Of a DNA stretch of 64,000 bases, positions 33,650 through 42,141 are shown one piece after another. The notes under the pieces are model-generated. The model saw only the letters and a program-made list of their open reading frames with translations, did not search any database and was not told the origin of the DNA. Source of the DNA: Streptomyces sp. 2114.4 (GTDB taxonomy: Bacteria > Actinomycetota > Actinomycetes > Streptomycetales > Streptomycetaceae); NCBI RefSeq assembly GCF_900187385.1, contig NZ_FYEY01000001.1:7316001-7380000 (forward strand). The letters are read 5' to 3'. Numbering within the stretch: the stretch's first letter is position 1; every line of letters starts with the position of its first letter. Both the position numbers and the translations under genes were made by a program.

Positions 33650-34789
33650 TCACCGGTTGTTGACGCACTCCGCAGCGGGGCTGTCGCTCGTGCACAGCAC
33701 CAGGTTGCTGCTGAGGCTGTCGGTGCCGTCCTTGGCGGGGATGGTGGCGGTGCCGTCGCCGGACCAGGTGTCGCCGAGATCGTTGGTGAACGTCCACTTA
33801 CCCGTCACGGTCTTCATCAGCTGGCCTCGCATCGCCCAGCTGTAGTTGCCCGGCTTCACGGATATCTTGTTCGCGTCGCTCACGGTGTCGGTCTGGGTCC
33901 AGGAGTGCTCGTAGCGTGCGGTGAGCGCCGTACTGACCTTGGCCGTGACGAATTCGACGTTGACCCCGACCTCGCTGGTGACGGTGAGGGAGGTGCCCAC
34001 CGTATTGGTCTGGGACGTGGTCTGCGTCCAGGTGATGGTCCGTTCCCCGGGGTCGGTGCTGTTGTTCCACACGTTGGAGCTGACCCGCTGCAGGTTCCCC
34101 ACGGACGCCACGCTGTCGCCGGTGACCTCGTAATCGCACGACTTGACGGCGCCGGCACCGGTGCTGCACTGCTTCAGGGCGTACGCGGTGGCCAGGTCCG
34201 CGAGGGTGGGGCCGGTGTACTCCGGGCCGGGCGTCGGACCGATGGTCCACTCCTGGTTGCTGCCACCGTTGCAGTCGTGGATACCCACGGTCGTGCCGTC
34301 GTTGCTGCTTCCCCCGAACACATCCATGCACTTGTCGGTGTTGACGTTCCGGATCAGGTAGTAGCCGTCACCACCGTTCGAGGGCTGCAGATACCAGTTC
34401 TGCTTCTTGTTCTTCTGGTCGCAGTACCGCGGCTCGACGAGGTGGCCGTTGTCGGTGTTGAAGTCGACGCACTTCTGCGTCTTGTCGTTGCGGATCAGGA
34501 AACTTCCGTCCCCGTTGGGAAGGATGCTCCAATGCGCCATCGGCGACTTGTTGATGACCATTTCCGTCCCGTAGTCCGGCGAGTCCTTCGCCAGATCCAA
34601 TGACGCCGCAAGACCGTCGCCCTGGGGCAGGCGCGGCGACAGGGACAGGCCGGTCATGGCGGGGGTTTCCGCGTGAGCCGTTCCGGTCGTGAGCGGAGAG
34701 ACTGACGTGGCGAGGGTGGCGAAGGCGACCGCGGCGAATGCGGCCATCGTCCGCCGCACTGGCCCGTGGGGGGTCGGCTCGGTGATCAT
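33650..34789 (-). CDS. Secreted ricin-type lectin plus aerolysin/ETX-like protein
   Basis: A 379-aa precursor starting at ATG 34789 (AAGGAG upstream on the minus strand), with a signal peptide of about 40 residues ending GTAHA. Residues about 60-190 are a ricin B-type lectin with two visible Q-x-W motifs (KKQNWYLQ, SNQEWTI) and repeats ending CVDF and CMDVF. The C-terminal half has the same core as the secreted protein at 25715: SEVGVNVEFVTAKVSTALTA, YEHSWTQTD and ISVKPGNYSW. Lectin plus aerolysin-like membrane module is a known toxin/defence architecture; carbohydrate-targeted pore formation is inference. Stands between a terminator and the phosphatase gene. Confidence 0.72.
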   Translation of the reverse strand: MITEPTPHGPVRRTMAAFAAVAFATLATSVSPLTTGTAHAETPAMTGLSLSPRLPQGDGLAASLDLAKDSPDYGTEMVINKSPMAHWSILPNGDGSFLIRNDKTQKCVDFNTDNGHLVEPRYCDQKNKKQNWYLQPSNGGDGYYLIRNVNTDKCMDVFGGSSNDGTTVGIHDCNGGSNQEWTIGPTPGPEYTGPTLADLATAYALKQCSTGAGAVKSCDYEVTGDSVASVGNLQRVSSNVWNNSTDPGERTITWTQTTSQTNTVGTSLTVTSEVGVNVEFVTAKVSTALTARYEHSWTQTDTVSDANKISVKPGNYSWAMRGQLMKTVTGKWTFTNDLGDTWSGDGTATIPAKDGTDSLSSNLVLCTSDSPAAECVNNR

Positions 34790-35020
34790 GTTTATTCGGT
34801 TCTCCTTGGGCAGTTCTTGCCTGGGGGGCGGTTTGGCAACCGGCCCTCTTGCCGTGGCAACGCGCCGTCCGGACAGGGCAGGAAGCGCCCCGTCCCTGGC
34901 TGTGGCCCCTGCTGCGGCGGAGTCAACGTACGGGTCCCGGCGCGGCGTTACATCCGTCAACTGACGGAGGGCTTGCGCACGAGGGTGCTCGCGGCGGTGT
35001 TCTCGCTCTGCGCCGCCTCG

Positions 35021-37108
35021 CTACGGCCCGGCGGCGAAGGGCCGTGTACGGGCGATGAGCAGGGCGACGTCATCCGGGTCGTCGGGCCGCCGGAGGTCGC
35101 TGAGGAGCCGGTCGCAGGTCTCTTCCAGGGAACGGCCGGGAGCGTCGAGCAGACGGAGCAGCGTGTCGAGGCGTTCGTCGATGGGGTGATGGCGGGTTTC
35201 GACCAACCCGTCGGTGTACAGCACGAGTTGGTCGCCGGGGCCGAGCCGGAAGGTGGTGGTCTCGAAGGGGACGCCGCCGACTCCGAGCGGGGTGCCGGTG
35301 GGCAGGTCGAGGAGTTCGGGGCGCTTGCCGCTGCGGACGAGGACGGGCGGCAGATGGCCGGCGGTGGCGATATGGCATTCGGCGCGATGCGGATCGTGGA
35401 CGGCGTAGACACAGGTGGCGATGTAGTGCTCCAGCCCTGAAGTGATCTTGTCGAGGTGCTGGAGGACCTGGTCGGGGTCGAGATCGAGGTCGGCGAAAGC
35501 ACTGGTGGCGGTGCGCAGGCGGCCCATGGTGGCGGCGGCGTCGATACCGCTGCCCATGACGTCGCCCACGACCAGTGCGGTCTTGTCCCCTTCGAGCGGA
35601 AGGACGTCGTACCAGTCGCCGCCGATCTCGTAGGTGGCCTGCGCGGGCCGGTACCGGGAGGCGATCTGCAGACCGGGAAGCTGGGGCGGATGGTCGGGGA
35701 GCAGGCTGCGCTGCAGGGTCTCGGCGGCGTTGCGCACGCTCTGGTGCGACCGCGCGTTGTCGATGCAGACGGCGGCGCGGGAGGCCAGTTCGGCGGCGAG
35801 GGCCAGGTCGTCCTCGTCGAAGGGCAGCGGATTGCGGGCGCGGGTGAGCCCCAGGCAGCCGAGGATCTGGCCGCGGGCGGTGAGCGGGGCCAGCAGGTAG
35901 GAGTGCACCCCGGCGCGGGCCAGCAACGTGGCGGCGTGGCCGTCGCGGGCGATGCGCGTCAGATCGTCGTCATCCGCGTGCGAGACCAGGATCGGGCGGC
36001 CGGTGCGTACGCACTGGGTGGCCAGGCGGTCGGCGTCGTAGGCGGCGGTCTGGCCGGGAGGGTCGGCGGCCTGGAGGGCTTCGGTGGGATAGGCGCCCTT
36101 CACGGCGAGCGCGCGGAAGACCGCCGGGCCCTCGTCACGGGCCGGGCGGTGCTCGCCCAGGATGGAGTCGAGCACATCGACGGTGACCACGTCGGCGAGT
36201 TCGGGAACGGTGACCTCGGCCAGCTCCCGCGCGGTCTGTTCCACCTCCAGGGTGGTGCCGATACGGGCCGAGCCGTCCGCGATCAGGGCCAGGCGCCGCC
36301 GGGCCTCGCTGGCCTCCATGGCGGACTGATAACGGTCGGTGACGTCCACCACCAGGTCGGCCACCCCGAGAACCCGCCCTTGGGGATCCTCCAGCCGGTA
36401 CAACGAGATGGACCAGGCGCGCTGGCGGTCCGGGTCGGAGGGGCTACGGCCGACGACGGTGGCCTGGTCGACCATGGGGACGCCCGTTTCGAGTACCTGC
36501 CGCATCGCGGTCTCGGGCACCTCGAACTTCGAGGCGGTCATGATCTCGCGGTAGCGCCGGCCGAGATGGTCTTCCGCGGGAATGCCGTGCATCCGTTCCA
36601 GCGCGGGATTGACGGCCACATAGCGCAGCTCGGTGTCGAGAATCGCCAGCCCGATGGGGGACTGGGAGATCAGCCGGGTGGACAGCGCGACATCCCGCTC
36701 CACCTCGCGGAGCGTCGGTGAGTCGGTGGCGAGCCCGAGGGCGTAGAAATCGCCGTGGTCGTCCGTCAGCCGCATATTGCGCAGCTCCACCAGCCGCGCC
36801 GCGCCGTCCTTGTGGCGGACGGGGAAGGTGCCGCCCCAGCTCCGGCCGGTCTCCATGACCTCGGCGAACTTCTTGATCACCAGATCCCGGTGCTCTTCGT
36901 GGATGAGCAGCGGCGCCGCGTACTGCCCGAGTGCTTCCTCGGCGGAGTAGCCGTACAGATCCGCGGCCTGCGGGCTCCACAGCACGATCCGTCCCTCGTC
37001 GTTCACCAGCACCGCGGCGACGGCGAGGAGGTCCATCAGCCCGCTCGGCTGCGACGACTTACCCACCGGCCCACCGGCACCGGCCGGCCCCGCCTCGTCT
37101 GCGCTCAC
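35021..37108 (-). CDS. PAS-PAS-GAF-PP2C (SpoIIE/RsbU-like) serine phosphatase
   Basis: A 695-aa cytosolic phosphatase starting at GTG 37108 with AAGGAG 7 nt upstream. Two PAS domains (residues about 30-140, VLWSPQAADLYGYSAEEALG, and about 150-265) are followed by a GAF domain (about 285-445, PELADVVTVDVLD) and a C-terminal PP2C/SpoIIE domain: QIASRYRPAQATYEIGGDWY, VVGDVMGSGIDAA, CHIATAGHLPPVL. These enzymes dephosphorylate anti-sigma factor antagonists in the sigma-B-like partner-switching systems abundant in Streptomyces. No RsbV/RsbW gene is adjacent. Signal sensed is unknown. Confidence 0.92.
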   Translation of the reverse strand: MSADEAGPAGAGGPVGKSSQPSGLMDLLAVAAVLVNDEGRIVLWSPQAADLYGYSAEEALGQYAAPLLIHEEHRDLVIKKFAEVMETGRSWGGTFPVRHKDGAARLVELRNMRLTDDHGDFYALGLATDSPTLREVERDVALSTRLISQSPIGLAILDTELRYVAVNPALERMHGIPAEDHLGRRYREIMTASKFEVPETAMRQVLETGVPMVDQATVVGRSPSDPDRQRAWSISLYRLEDPQGRVLGVADLVVDVTDRYQSAMEASEARRRLALIADGSARIGTTLEVEQTARELAEVTVPELADVVTVDVLDSILGEHRPARDEGPAVFRALAVKGAYPTEALQAADPPGQTAAYDADRLATQCVRTGRPILVSHADDDDLTRIARDGHAATLLARAGVHSYLLAPLTARGQILGCLGLTRARNPLPFDEDDLALAAELASRAAVCIDNARSHQSVRNAAETLQRSLLPDHPPQLPGLQIASRYRPAQATYEIGGDWYDVLPLEGDKTALVVGDVMGSGIDAAATMGRLRTATSAFADLDLDPDQVLQHLDKITSGLEHYIATCVYAVHDPHRAECHIATAGHLPPVLVRSGKRPELLDLPTGTPLGVGGVPFETTTFRLGPGDQLVLYTDGLVETRHHPIDERLDTLLRLLDAPGRSLEETCDRLLSDLRRPDDPDDVALLIARTRPFAAGP

Positions 37109-37465
37109 CCCGGCACTCCTTCCGTCTGCCGGACCACGCGGGGTGTGCCCGCACCCCGTTCCGCGGCCTGACCTGCCCACGTGCCTTTGTGGCCTGCCCC
37201 TGGCAGGTGAGTGCTGTGGCTTCCATGGTCCCCCCGGATCGTCCGCCCGCATACTCGTCGACACAGTCGCCGCCGCCGTGCCCACGCGTCCGAGCGGCCC
37301 ACGCGCCTCAAGCAGCCCCGCCGCTCAGCCCGGGAAAGACCGTGAGAAAGGCAAGCGGCGGCCGAGCTGCCCCGGTCCCCCTCCCTTGCCGCATTATCAA
37401 AACTTGCCGATCCGGCAATCGAGGATCAGAGTTGAAGCCACACTCATGCGAGATCGGAGCACACC
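37109..37465. other. Intergenic region with a small palindrome
   Basis: No gene supported. TTGCCG-ATC-CGGCAA at 37404-37418 is a 6-bp-arm palindrome just before the DUF6131 gene and may be a control site. Plus- and minus-strand frames here lack coding codon use. Confidence 0.45.
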
Positions 37466-37621
37466 GTGGTCGTTCTCGGAATCATTCTGCTCGTCGTCGG
37501 ATTTGTGACCGGCATTTCCATCCTGTGGACCATCGGGATCATTCTCGCCGTCATCGGCGCGATTCTGTGGCTCCTCGGCGCGATGGGACACGCGGTCGCC
37601 GGCCGGAAGCACTACTGGTAG
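37466..37621 (+). CDS. DUF6131-type small hydrophobic protein (51 aa)
   Basis: A 51-aa membrane protein found by reading from GTG 37466, with GGAG 6 nt before it. It is almost entirely two hydrophobic helices, VVLGIILLVVGFVTGISILW and IGIILAVIGAILWLLGAMGH, ending in AGRKHYW. This is the pattern of the DUF6131 family, small two-helix proteins abundant in actinobacteria whose function is unknown. Confidence 0.82.
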   Translation: MVVLGIILLVVGFVTGISILWTIGIILAVIGAILWLLGAMGHAVAGRKHYW

Positions 37622-37647
37622 CACGACCGCACGGCCCCCGAAGCCGG

Positions 37648-38037
37648 TCAGTCCCCAGCAGCGGCCGGAACGGGAGCCCGTCGGCGTGCGAGCACGCCCA
37701 AGAACGCGGCGAGCGACAGGCCGAGCAGTGGCACCGCCCAGCCCACCACATCCGGTACCCCCAGAGGATCAGGAAGATCAGCGCCAGGGCGAGCGCGGCC
37801 AGCGCGAGCTGGTTGACGATGCCGAAGAGGGTGCCGGTGTGCAGGTCGATGCCGTAGCGGGTGAGCCCTCTGCCGTGCCGCTCCAGGGAGTCGGATAACC
37901 GGATGTGCGAGTTCCGGCGATGCGGTGCGAGGTGACCCACAGGGTCGCGATTCCTGTGTCCTTCACGTGGATCCCGCGCCGTGGGGATGCGGTAACGGCG
38001 ATCTGGTGGCTCCCGTCAGGCGTGCCGCGGAGGGCCG
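37648..38037 (-). pseudogene. Remnant of PepSY-domain membrane protein
   Basis: Fragments of a PepSY-associated TM protein occur in three frames on the minus strand: IHVKDTG, then YGIDLHTGTLFGIVNQLALA with the helix LILWGYRMWW, then WAVPLLGLSLAAFLGVLARR ending at the stop 37648-37650. Intact relatives have all of these in one frame with about 250 more residues. At least two frameshifts and a truncation at the N-terminal side show decay. Confidence 0.7.
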
Positions 38038-38268
38038 TCAGCCATCCTCGCCGCCCCGTCCGCTCTCTGCGGAGTATCGGGAACGAGCCCGCTCCAGGGC
38101 TGCATCGAAGTCCCGCTGGGTGTCGTCGCACCAGTGCAGCAAGTCGGTGAGGATCCGCTGCAACGTCTCGCCGGGGCTACTGCGCCAGCCCTCACCCGAG
38201 AGTGTGTACGTCTGAAGGGCCTCGTTGGCCCGCTCCACCGCCGTGTCGTGCACCTTCGGACTTGCCAC
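38038..38268 (-). CDS. Small helical protein (76 aa), divergent from HipA-like kinase
   Basis: Starts at GTG 38268 behind GGGGAG. A 76-aa, acidic, all-helical protein with the conserved-looking middle NEALQTYTLSGEGWRSSPGE and TDLLHWCDDTQRDFDAALER. Close relatives occur singly in other Streptomyces; function is unknown, and I do not recognise a named domain. Its start faces the kinase gene 177 bp away across a shared promoter region containing a TATAAT and palindrome. Confidence 0.7.
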   Translation of the reverse strand: MASPKVHDTAVERANEALQTYTLSGEGWRSSPGETLQRILTDLLHWCDDTQRDFDAALERARSRYSAESGRGGEDG

Positions 38269-38336
38269 GTGCCACTCCCCTTCGACGAGATCCCTTACGC
38301 GCGACGACGGCAGGAACGCGGCACCGCGCGAAAAAC

Positions 38337-38360
38337 TATAATGCACTGCAAAGTTACAGT
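38337..38360. promoter_or_regulatory. AT-rich promoter element with near-palindrome
   Basis: TATAAT (38337-38342), a consensus -10 in otherwise GC-rich DNA, overlaps the edge of ACTGCAAAGTTACAGT (38345-38360), nearly self-complementary. It sits between the divergent small gene (38268) and the HipA-like kinase, so it is probably their shared control region. Confidence 0.6.
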
Positions 38361-38444
38361 AGAGGCCATCTTTGCTGGCTGCGGTCGGGGCGGCTCTCCG
38401 CGAGAGCCCGAGGCCTCTCCGCGCAGGGACAGGGGCGCAGACGC

Positions 38445-39359
38445 ATGGCACGTGGGGTGGGAATGGCGGATACGGCACGCAGGGCGGATGCGACACGTAT
38501 GGCAGGTGCGGCAGACATGGCTGCACCCCCGGGCGGGCTGCGCAGCGTGACGGCTGTCCGGTATGTGACCCCGTTGCGGAGCGGTGGCTCGGTCCCGGGC
38601 GTCGTCGAAGCCGACGATCTGGGCACCTACGTCGTCAAGTTCACCGGCTCGGCACAGGGGCGTAAGGCGCTGGTCGCCGAGGTCGTCGTGGGCGAGCTGG
38701 CCCGGCGACTCGGGATGCGCCTACCGGAGCTGGTCCGGGTGCACTTCGACCCGTCGGTCGCCGACGAGGAGCCGCACCAGGAGATCCGGGATCTGCTGCA
38801 CTCCAGCGCGGGACTCAACCTCGGCATGGACTACCTGCCGGGAGCCGCCGACTTCACACCGGGCGCGCTGGAGGTCGACCCCGCCGAGGCCGCAAGGATC
38901 ATCTGGCTGGACGCCTTCACCGCCAACGTGGACCGTACGGTGCACAGTCCGAACCTCATGGTCTGGCCGGCCTCCGGTCACCAGGAGCCCCGTCTGTGGC
39001 TCATCGACCACGGCGCCTCGCTCGTCTTCCACCACCGCTGGGAGGCCGCGGCGGACGCCGTCGGGAAGGCGTACCCCTTCCGGCACCACGTGCTCGGCTC
39101 CCGTGGTCCCGACATGGCGGCAGCGGATGCCGAACTCGCCCACCGTGTGACGCCGGAGTTGCTGCGCGAGGTCGTCACCGCCGTCCCGGACGAGTGGCTG
39201 GCCCACGAGCCGGGCTTTACGACTCCGGACGAGCTTCGCGACGCTTACGTCGCCCACCTCGCCGCTCGCGCGAAAATATCCACGCAATGGCTCCCCACGC
39301 ATTTCCTCGGCCGCGAGCGAGCAGAAAGCCGCGAGACCGAAAACAAGGGAAATCTCTGA
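38445..39359 (+). CDS. HipA-like kinase family protein
   Basis: About 304 aa if started at ATG 38445; the kinase homology begins near residue 25 (GGLRSVTAVRYVTPLRSGGS). Then AQGRKALVAEVVVGELARRLG, the active region ANVDRTVHSPNLMVW and LWLIDHGASLVFHHRW (HipA-type Asp in WLIDHG). Streptomyces HipA-family kinases of this length (about 270 aa) often stand without the HipB antitoxin; here no HTH antitoxin is adjacent. Start uncertain: ATG 38463 and 38519 are possible. Targets unknown, presumed Ser/Thr phosphorylation. Confidence 0.75.
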   Translation: MARGVGMADTARRADATRMAGAADMAAPPGGLRSVTAVRYVTPLRSGGSVPGVVEADDLGTYVVKFTGSAQGRKALVAEVVVGELARRLGMRLPELVRVHFDPSVADEEPHQEIRDLLHSSAGLNLGMDYLPGAADFTPGALEVDPAEAARIIWLDAFTANVDRTVHSPNLMVWPASGHQEPRLWLIDHGASLVFHHRWEAAADAVGKAYPFRHHVLGSRGPDMAAADAELAHRVTPELLREVVTAVPDEWLAHEPGFTTPDELRDAYVAHLAARAKISTQWLPTHFLGRERAESRETENKGNL

Positions 39360-39390
39360 GGGAAACCGAGGAAACGGCTCTCGACGAGTT

Positions 39391-39470
39391 TGCCGCCGGC
39401 CGGGCGTCGGTCTGCTGCCGGCCGGGCGCCGGGTCTGCCGCCGGCCGCCGGTCTGCCGCCGGCCGGTCGT
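39391..39470. repeat. GC-rich tandem repeats before TetR gene
   Basis: Imperfect tandem copies of GTCTGCCGCCGGCCG (15 bp) at about 39410-39468, with variants GTCTGCTGCCGGCCG. Lies between the kinase stop and the TetR start (39360-39572), which otherwise contains nothing that I can support. Confidence 0.55.
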
Positions 39471-39572
39471 GGCCGCGGCGGCGGAGGGCTTCGGGAACCG
39501 CTGGGCCGACCTGGGTATCGGCACGGCACCCGACGGCAAGATCACTCTGTGCGGAGTTCTTAGACTTACCCC

Positions 39573-40220
39573 ATGGCTGAAGGGCTGCGGGAACGCAAGA
39601 AACGGCAGACACGGCAACGCATCTCCGACGTGGCCCTCGGCCTGTTCGTGGAGCGGGGTTTCGACCGCGTCACCATCGCCGAGGTCGCGGCGGCCGCCGA
39701 GGTCTCGGTCAACACCCTCTACAACTACTACGAGGCCAAGGAAGACCTCGTCCTCCCACCGGACCAGGCCTCCCCGCAGCGGCTCGCCGACATCGTGCGC
39801 GCCCGGCAGCCCGGCGAGTCCGCCGCACGGGCGGTCCTCGCCCATCTGCGGGACGAACTGCGGCGCCGCGACCGCACGCTGGGCCTGACCGCAGGCTTCG
39901 GCCCCGTCTTCCACATGATGCGAGCGGCACCCACCCTCACGGCCCGACTGGAGGACCTCGGCCGGCAGATGACCGACGCACTCGCCACCGTTCTGGCCGA
40001 AGAGACCGGCGCAGGGCTGGACGACCCCACACCACGCTTGGTGGCAAGCCAGATCGGCTGGTTCCACTCGCTGGTCTATGCCGAGATCGGACAACGCATC
40101 GTCGCCGGCGAGAAGCCGGACACGATCGCGGAAGCCGTACTGGATCTCCTCGACCTCGTCGAGGGCCTGCTGAGCGAACAGGCTCTGGCGTACGCCACCC
40201 GTGCCACCCGCAAGGCGTGA
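39573..40220 (+). CDS. TetR/AcrR family transcriptional regulator
   Basis: A 215-aa TetR regulator starting at ATG 39573. The helix-turn-helix spans residues about 10-55: RQRISDVALGLFVERGFDRV, TIAEVAAAAEVSVNTLYNYYE (the TVNTLYNYF type). The C-terminal ligand-binding domain includes GFGPVFHMMRAAPTLTARLE. No divergent target gene is adjacent; the upstream sequence ACGGCAAGATCACTCTGTGC is the likely promoter region. Ligand and regulon unknown. Confidence 0.9.
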   Translation: MAEGLRERKKRQTRQRISDVALGLFVERGFDRVTIAEVAAAAEVSVNTLYNYYEAKEDLVLPPDQASPQRLADIVRARQPGESAARAVLAHLRDELRRRDRTLGLTAGFGPVFHMMRAAPTLTARLEDLGRQMTDALATVLAEETGAGLDDPTPRLVASQIGWFHSLVYAEIGQRIVAGEKPDTIAEAVLDLLDLVEGLLSEQALAYATRATRKA

Positions 40221-40236
40221 CGGAACGGGCCGGCGC

Positions 40237-40269
40237 GGGCGGCCGCCGCACCTACGGCGGCGGCCGCCC
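40237..40269. terminator. Bidirectional terminator
   Basis: 12-bp perfect stem GGGCGGCCGCCG (40237-40248) with CGGCGGCCGCCC (40258-40269), 9-nt loop, between convergent TetR and cyclophilin genes. Confidence 0.8.
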
Positions 40270-40373
40270 CGAGCGCAGCTCGGGTGCCCAGGACCGTCCC
40301 GGCGGACATCGGCGCCGAGGGCCCTGATCGGTGGCGTCGACGGGGTCCGCCGACGCCGGAGGCACGGTGGCTA

Positions 40374-40868
40374 CTACGCGACCACGCCGGACTTGGCGAT
40401 GACGATGTCGGCGCGGGTGGCGCCGCTGCCCGAGCCCAGGGCCTCGATCTTCTTGACGATGTCCATGCCCTCGACGACCTCGCCGAAGACGACGTGCTTG
40501 TTGTCCAGCCAGTCCGTCACGATGGTGGTGATGAAGAACTGCGAGCCGTTGGTGTTCGGGCCGGCGTTCGCCATCGACAGCTGACCGGGCTTGGTGTGCT
40601 TGAGCTGGAAGTTCTCGTCCTGGAACTTCTCGCCGTAGATGCTCTTGCCGCCGGTCCCGTTGCCGGCGGTGAAGTCGCCACCCTGGAGCATGAAGTCGGG
40701 GATGACGCGGTGGAAACCGGATCCCTCGTAGCCGAAGCCGTGCTCGCCGGTGGCCAGCTCACGGAAATTCTTCGCGGTCTTGGGGACCACGTCGTCGAAC
40801 AGGGTGAAGACGATCCGCCCGGCGGGGGCGCCATCGATGGTGATGTCGAAAAACACGTTGTCAGTCAT
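40374..40868 (-). CDS. Cyclophilin-type peptidyl-prolyl cis-trans isomerase
   Basis: A 164-aa single-domain cytosolic cyclophilin. The catalytic region is present: FHRVIPDFMLQGGDFTAGNG (Arg and Phe of the active site), then PGQLSMANAGPNTNGSQFFI and the Trp/His residues in DWLDNKHVVFGEVVEGMD. Length and motifs match PpiA-like housekeeping enzymes of Streptomyces. It accelerates prolyl bond isomerisation in folding. ATG 40868 is preceded by GGATGCC; it is convergent with TetR across a terminator. Confidence 0.95.
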   Translation of the reverse strand: MTDNVFFDITIDGAPAGRIVFTLFDDVVPKTAKNFRELATGEHGFGYEGSGFHRVIPDFMLQGGDFTAGNGTGGKSIYGEKFQDENFQLKHTKPGQLSMANAGPNTNGSQFFITTIVTDWLDNKHVVFGEVVEGMDIVKKIEALGSGSGATRADIVIAKSGVVA

Positions 40869-41011
40869 GACGGCATCCTTACATCCGTCCCTGCCGGGGC
40901 GAGGCGCGGCCCCCGGTGCCCGTGGTGACGGAGCCGGTGTAGGGGCACGCCCATGGAGGGGCCGCCGCCCGTGGTCTCCCTTTCACAGGAGCTGATCAGA
41001 ACGGCGCACCG

Positions 41012-41227
41012 GTGCATCAGGCCTTACGGAATTCCATCGGAGCGCAAGAGCGGTGCGGCGCCGGGTCGCGCGAGTGCGTGGACGCCGTCGCGTCCGTCGC
41101 CGAAGCCGGACTGGCGTTCACCGCCGAGGTACGGGACTTCGCGGAGGCCGCCCGCCGCGTTCTCGACGATGCCTCGGCGATCGAGCCCTCTGAGGGGGAG
41201 GGGTCGCAGGCCGGCGGGCAAGAGTGA
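41012..41227 (+). CDS. Possible small hypothetical protein (71 aa)
   Basis: A frame from GTG 41012 with strongly G/C third positions in its middle and a helical-looking stretch CVDAVASVAEAGLAFTAEVR followed by DFAEAARRVLDD. No RBS, and the fifth codon is TTA (bldA type). Not recognised; could be a fragment of a larger lost gene. The rest of 40869-41567 holds no supportable gene, except the region just upstream of the secreted repeat protein. Confidence 0.35.
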   Translation: MHQALRNSIGAQERCGAGSRECVDAVASVAEAGLAFTAEVRDFAEAARRVLDDASAIEPSEGEGSQAGGQE

Positions 41228-41567
41228 ACCGTACAAACTACCCACGGACCGCACCCTCACCCGCGCAGCCGGCACACACGGAAGCGCGCGCGGCCAGGCT
41301 GGCGCCGGAAGCCCGGATCAGTGCCGGTGGCATGAGCCACGGGCAGTCGGCCCTACCGGGCGCTGCACCCTCTGCACTCCCCGAGTCCACCGCGAATGCG
41401 CCGTTCACCACCACCTGCCGTCCGGCGGCCCAGCTCCATTTCGGTCGTCGGTGCGGGAGTGCACTCTTTCTGCTGAAGGCCGTTATCGGCGGGCTTGGCG
41501 CAGCAGGAAATCAGCAAATCCTTCTCTGGAATCGGGCGCGCCGTGCGCCCATGAGGGAAGGACGGCT

Positions 41568-42050
41568 ATGCGACGCATCATCGTCGGCACCTGCGCTGCA
41601 CTCACTGCTCTGGGAATCGGGCTGGCCGGCCCGGCCGTTGCTGCTCCGGTACCGGTGACCGCGCTCAGCTGCGATGGCGACACCTACAAGTGCACAGCCA
41701 ACCTCCGCTTCGGTGACAACAATTGGAAGGCGAGCTGGGGCGCGACCATCTACCACCAGGCACCCCGCTCCGCCTACCGCGCTCCGGTACCGGTAACGGG
41801 ACTCAACTGCGACGGCGACACCGGCAAGTGCACCGCCAACTTGCAATTCGGCGACGGGAATTGGCGCGCAAGCTGGTCGGCCAGCATCTTCCACCAGGCG
41901 CTCCGGTCCTCTCAGGGCACACGGCTTGCCGCTCCCGTACCGGCGAACAGCCTGACCTGTGACGGCGACACCGGCCGCTGTTCCGTCAACCTCCAGTTCG
42001 GCGACGGAAACTGGAAGGCCAACTGGGCCGCAACCATCTATCACCAGTAG
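41568..42050 (+). CDS. Secreted protein with three Cys-containing repeats
   Basis: A 160-aa precursor from ATG 41568 (GGAAGGA upstream). Signal peptide MRRIIVGTCAALTALGIGLA then GPAVA. The mature 135 residues are three near-identical repeats of about 44 aa, each opening APVPV or APVPA, with one C-DGDT-C pair (SCDGDTYKC, NCDGDTGKC, TCDGDTGRC) and W-x-A-S/N-W in the second half (NNWKASWGATIYHQ, GNWRASWSASIFHQ, GNWKANWAATIYHQ). A disulfide per repeat and a beta-rich repetitive fold are likely. No family recognised. Confidence 0.72.
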   Translation: MRRIIVGTCAALTALGIGLAGPAVAAPVPVTALSCDGDTYKCTANLRFGDNNWKASWGATIYHQAPRSAYRAPVPVTGLNCDGDTGKCTANLQFGDGNWRASWSASIFHQALRSSQGTRLAAPVPANSLTCDGDTGRCSVNLQFGDGNWKANWAATIYHQ

Positions 42051-42052
42051 CC

Positions 42053-42078
42053 GTTCGCCCCTCGGTCGAGGGGCGAAC
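42053..42078 (+). terminator. Terminator after secreted repeat protein
   Basis: 12-bp perfect stem GTTCGCCCCTCG (42053-42064) with CGAGGGGCGAAC (42067-42078), separated by GT. It overlaps the first tandem repeat unit downstream. Confidence 0.8.
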
Positions 42079-42141
42079 AACGGAAAGCGAACAACGGAAA
42101 GCGAACAACGGAAAGCGAACAACGGGAGCGAACAACGGAAA
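42073..42141. repeat. Five tandem 14-bp repeats
   Basis: Unit GCGAACAACGGAAA repeated five times (one copy is 13 bp, lacking an A and reading GCGAACAACGGGA). The first copy begins inside the right arm of the terminator, as if the hairpin arm seeded the expansion. Confidence 0.9.
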
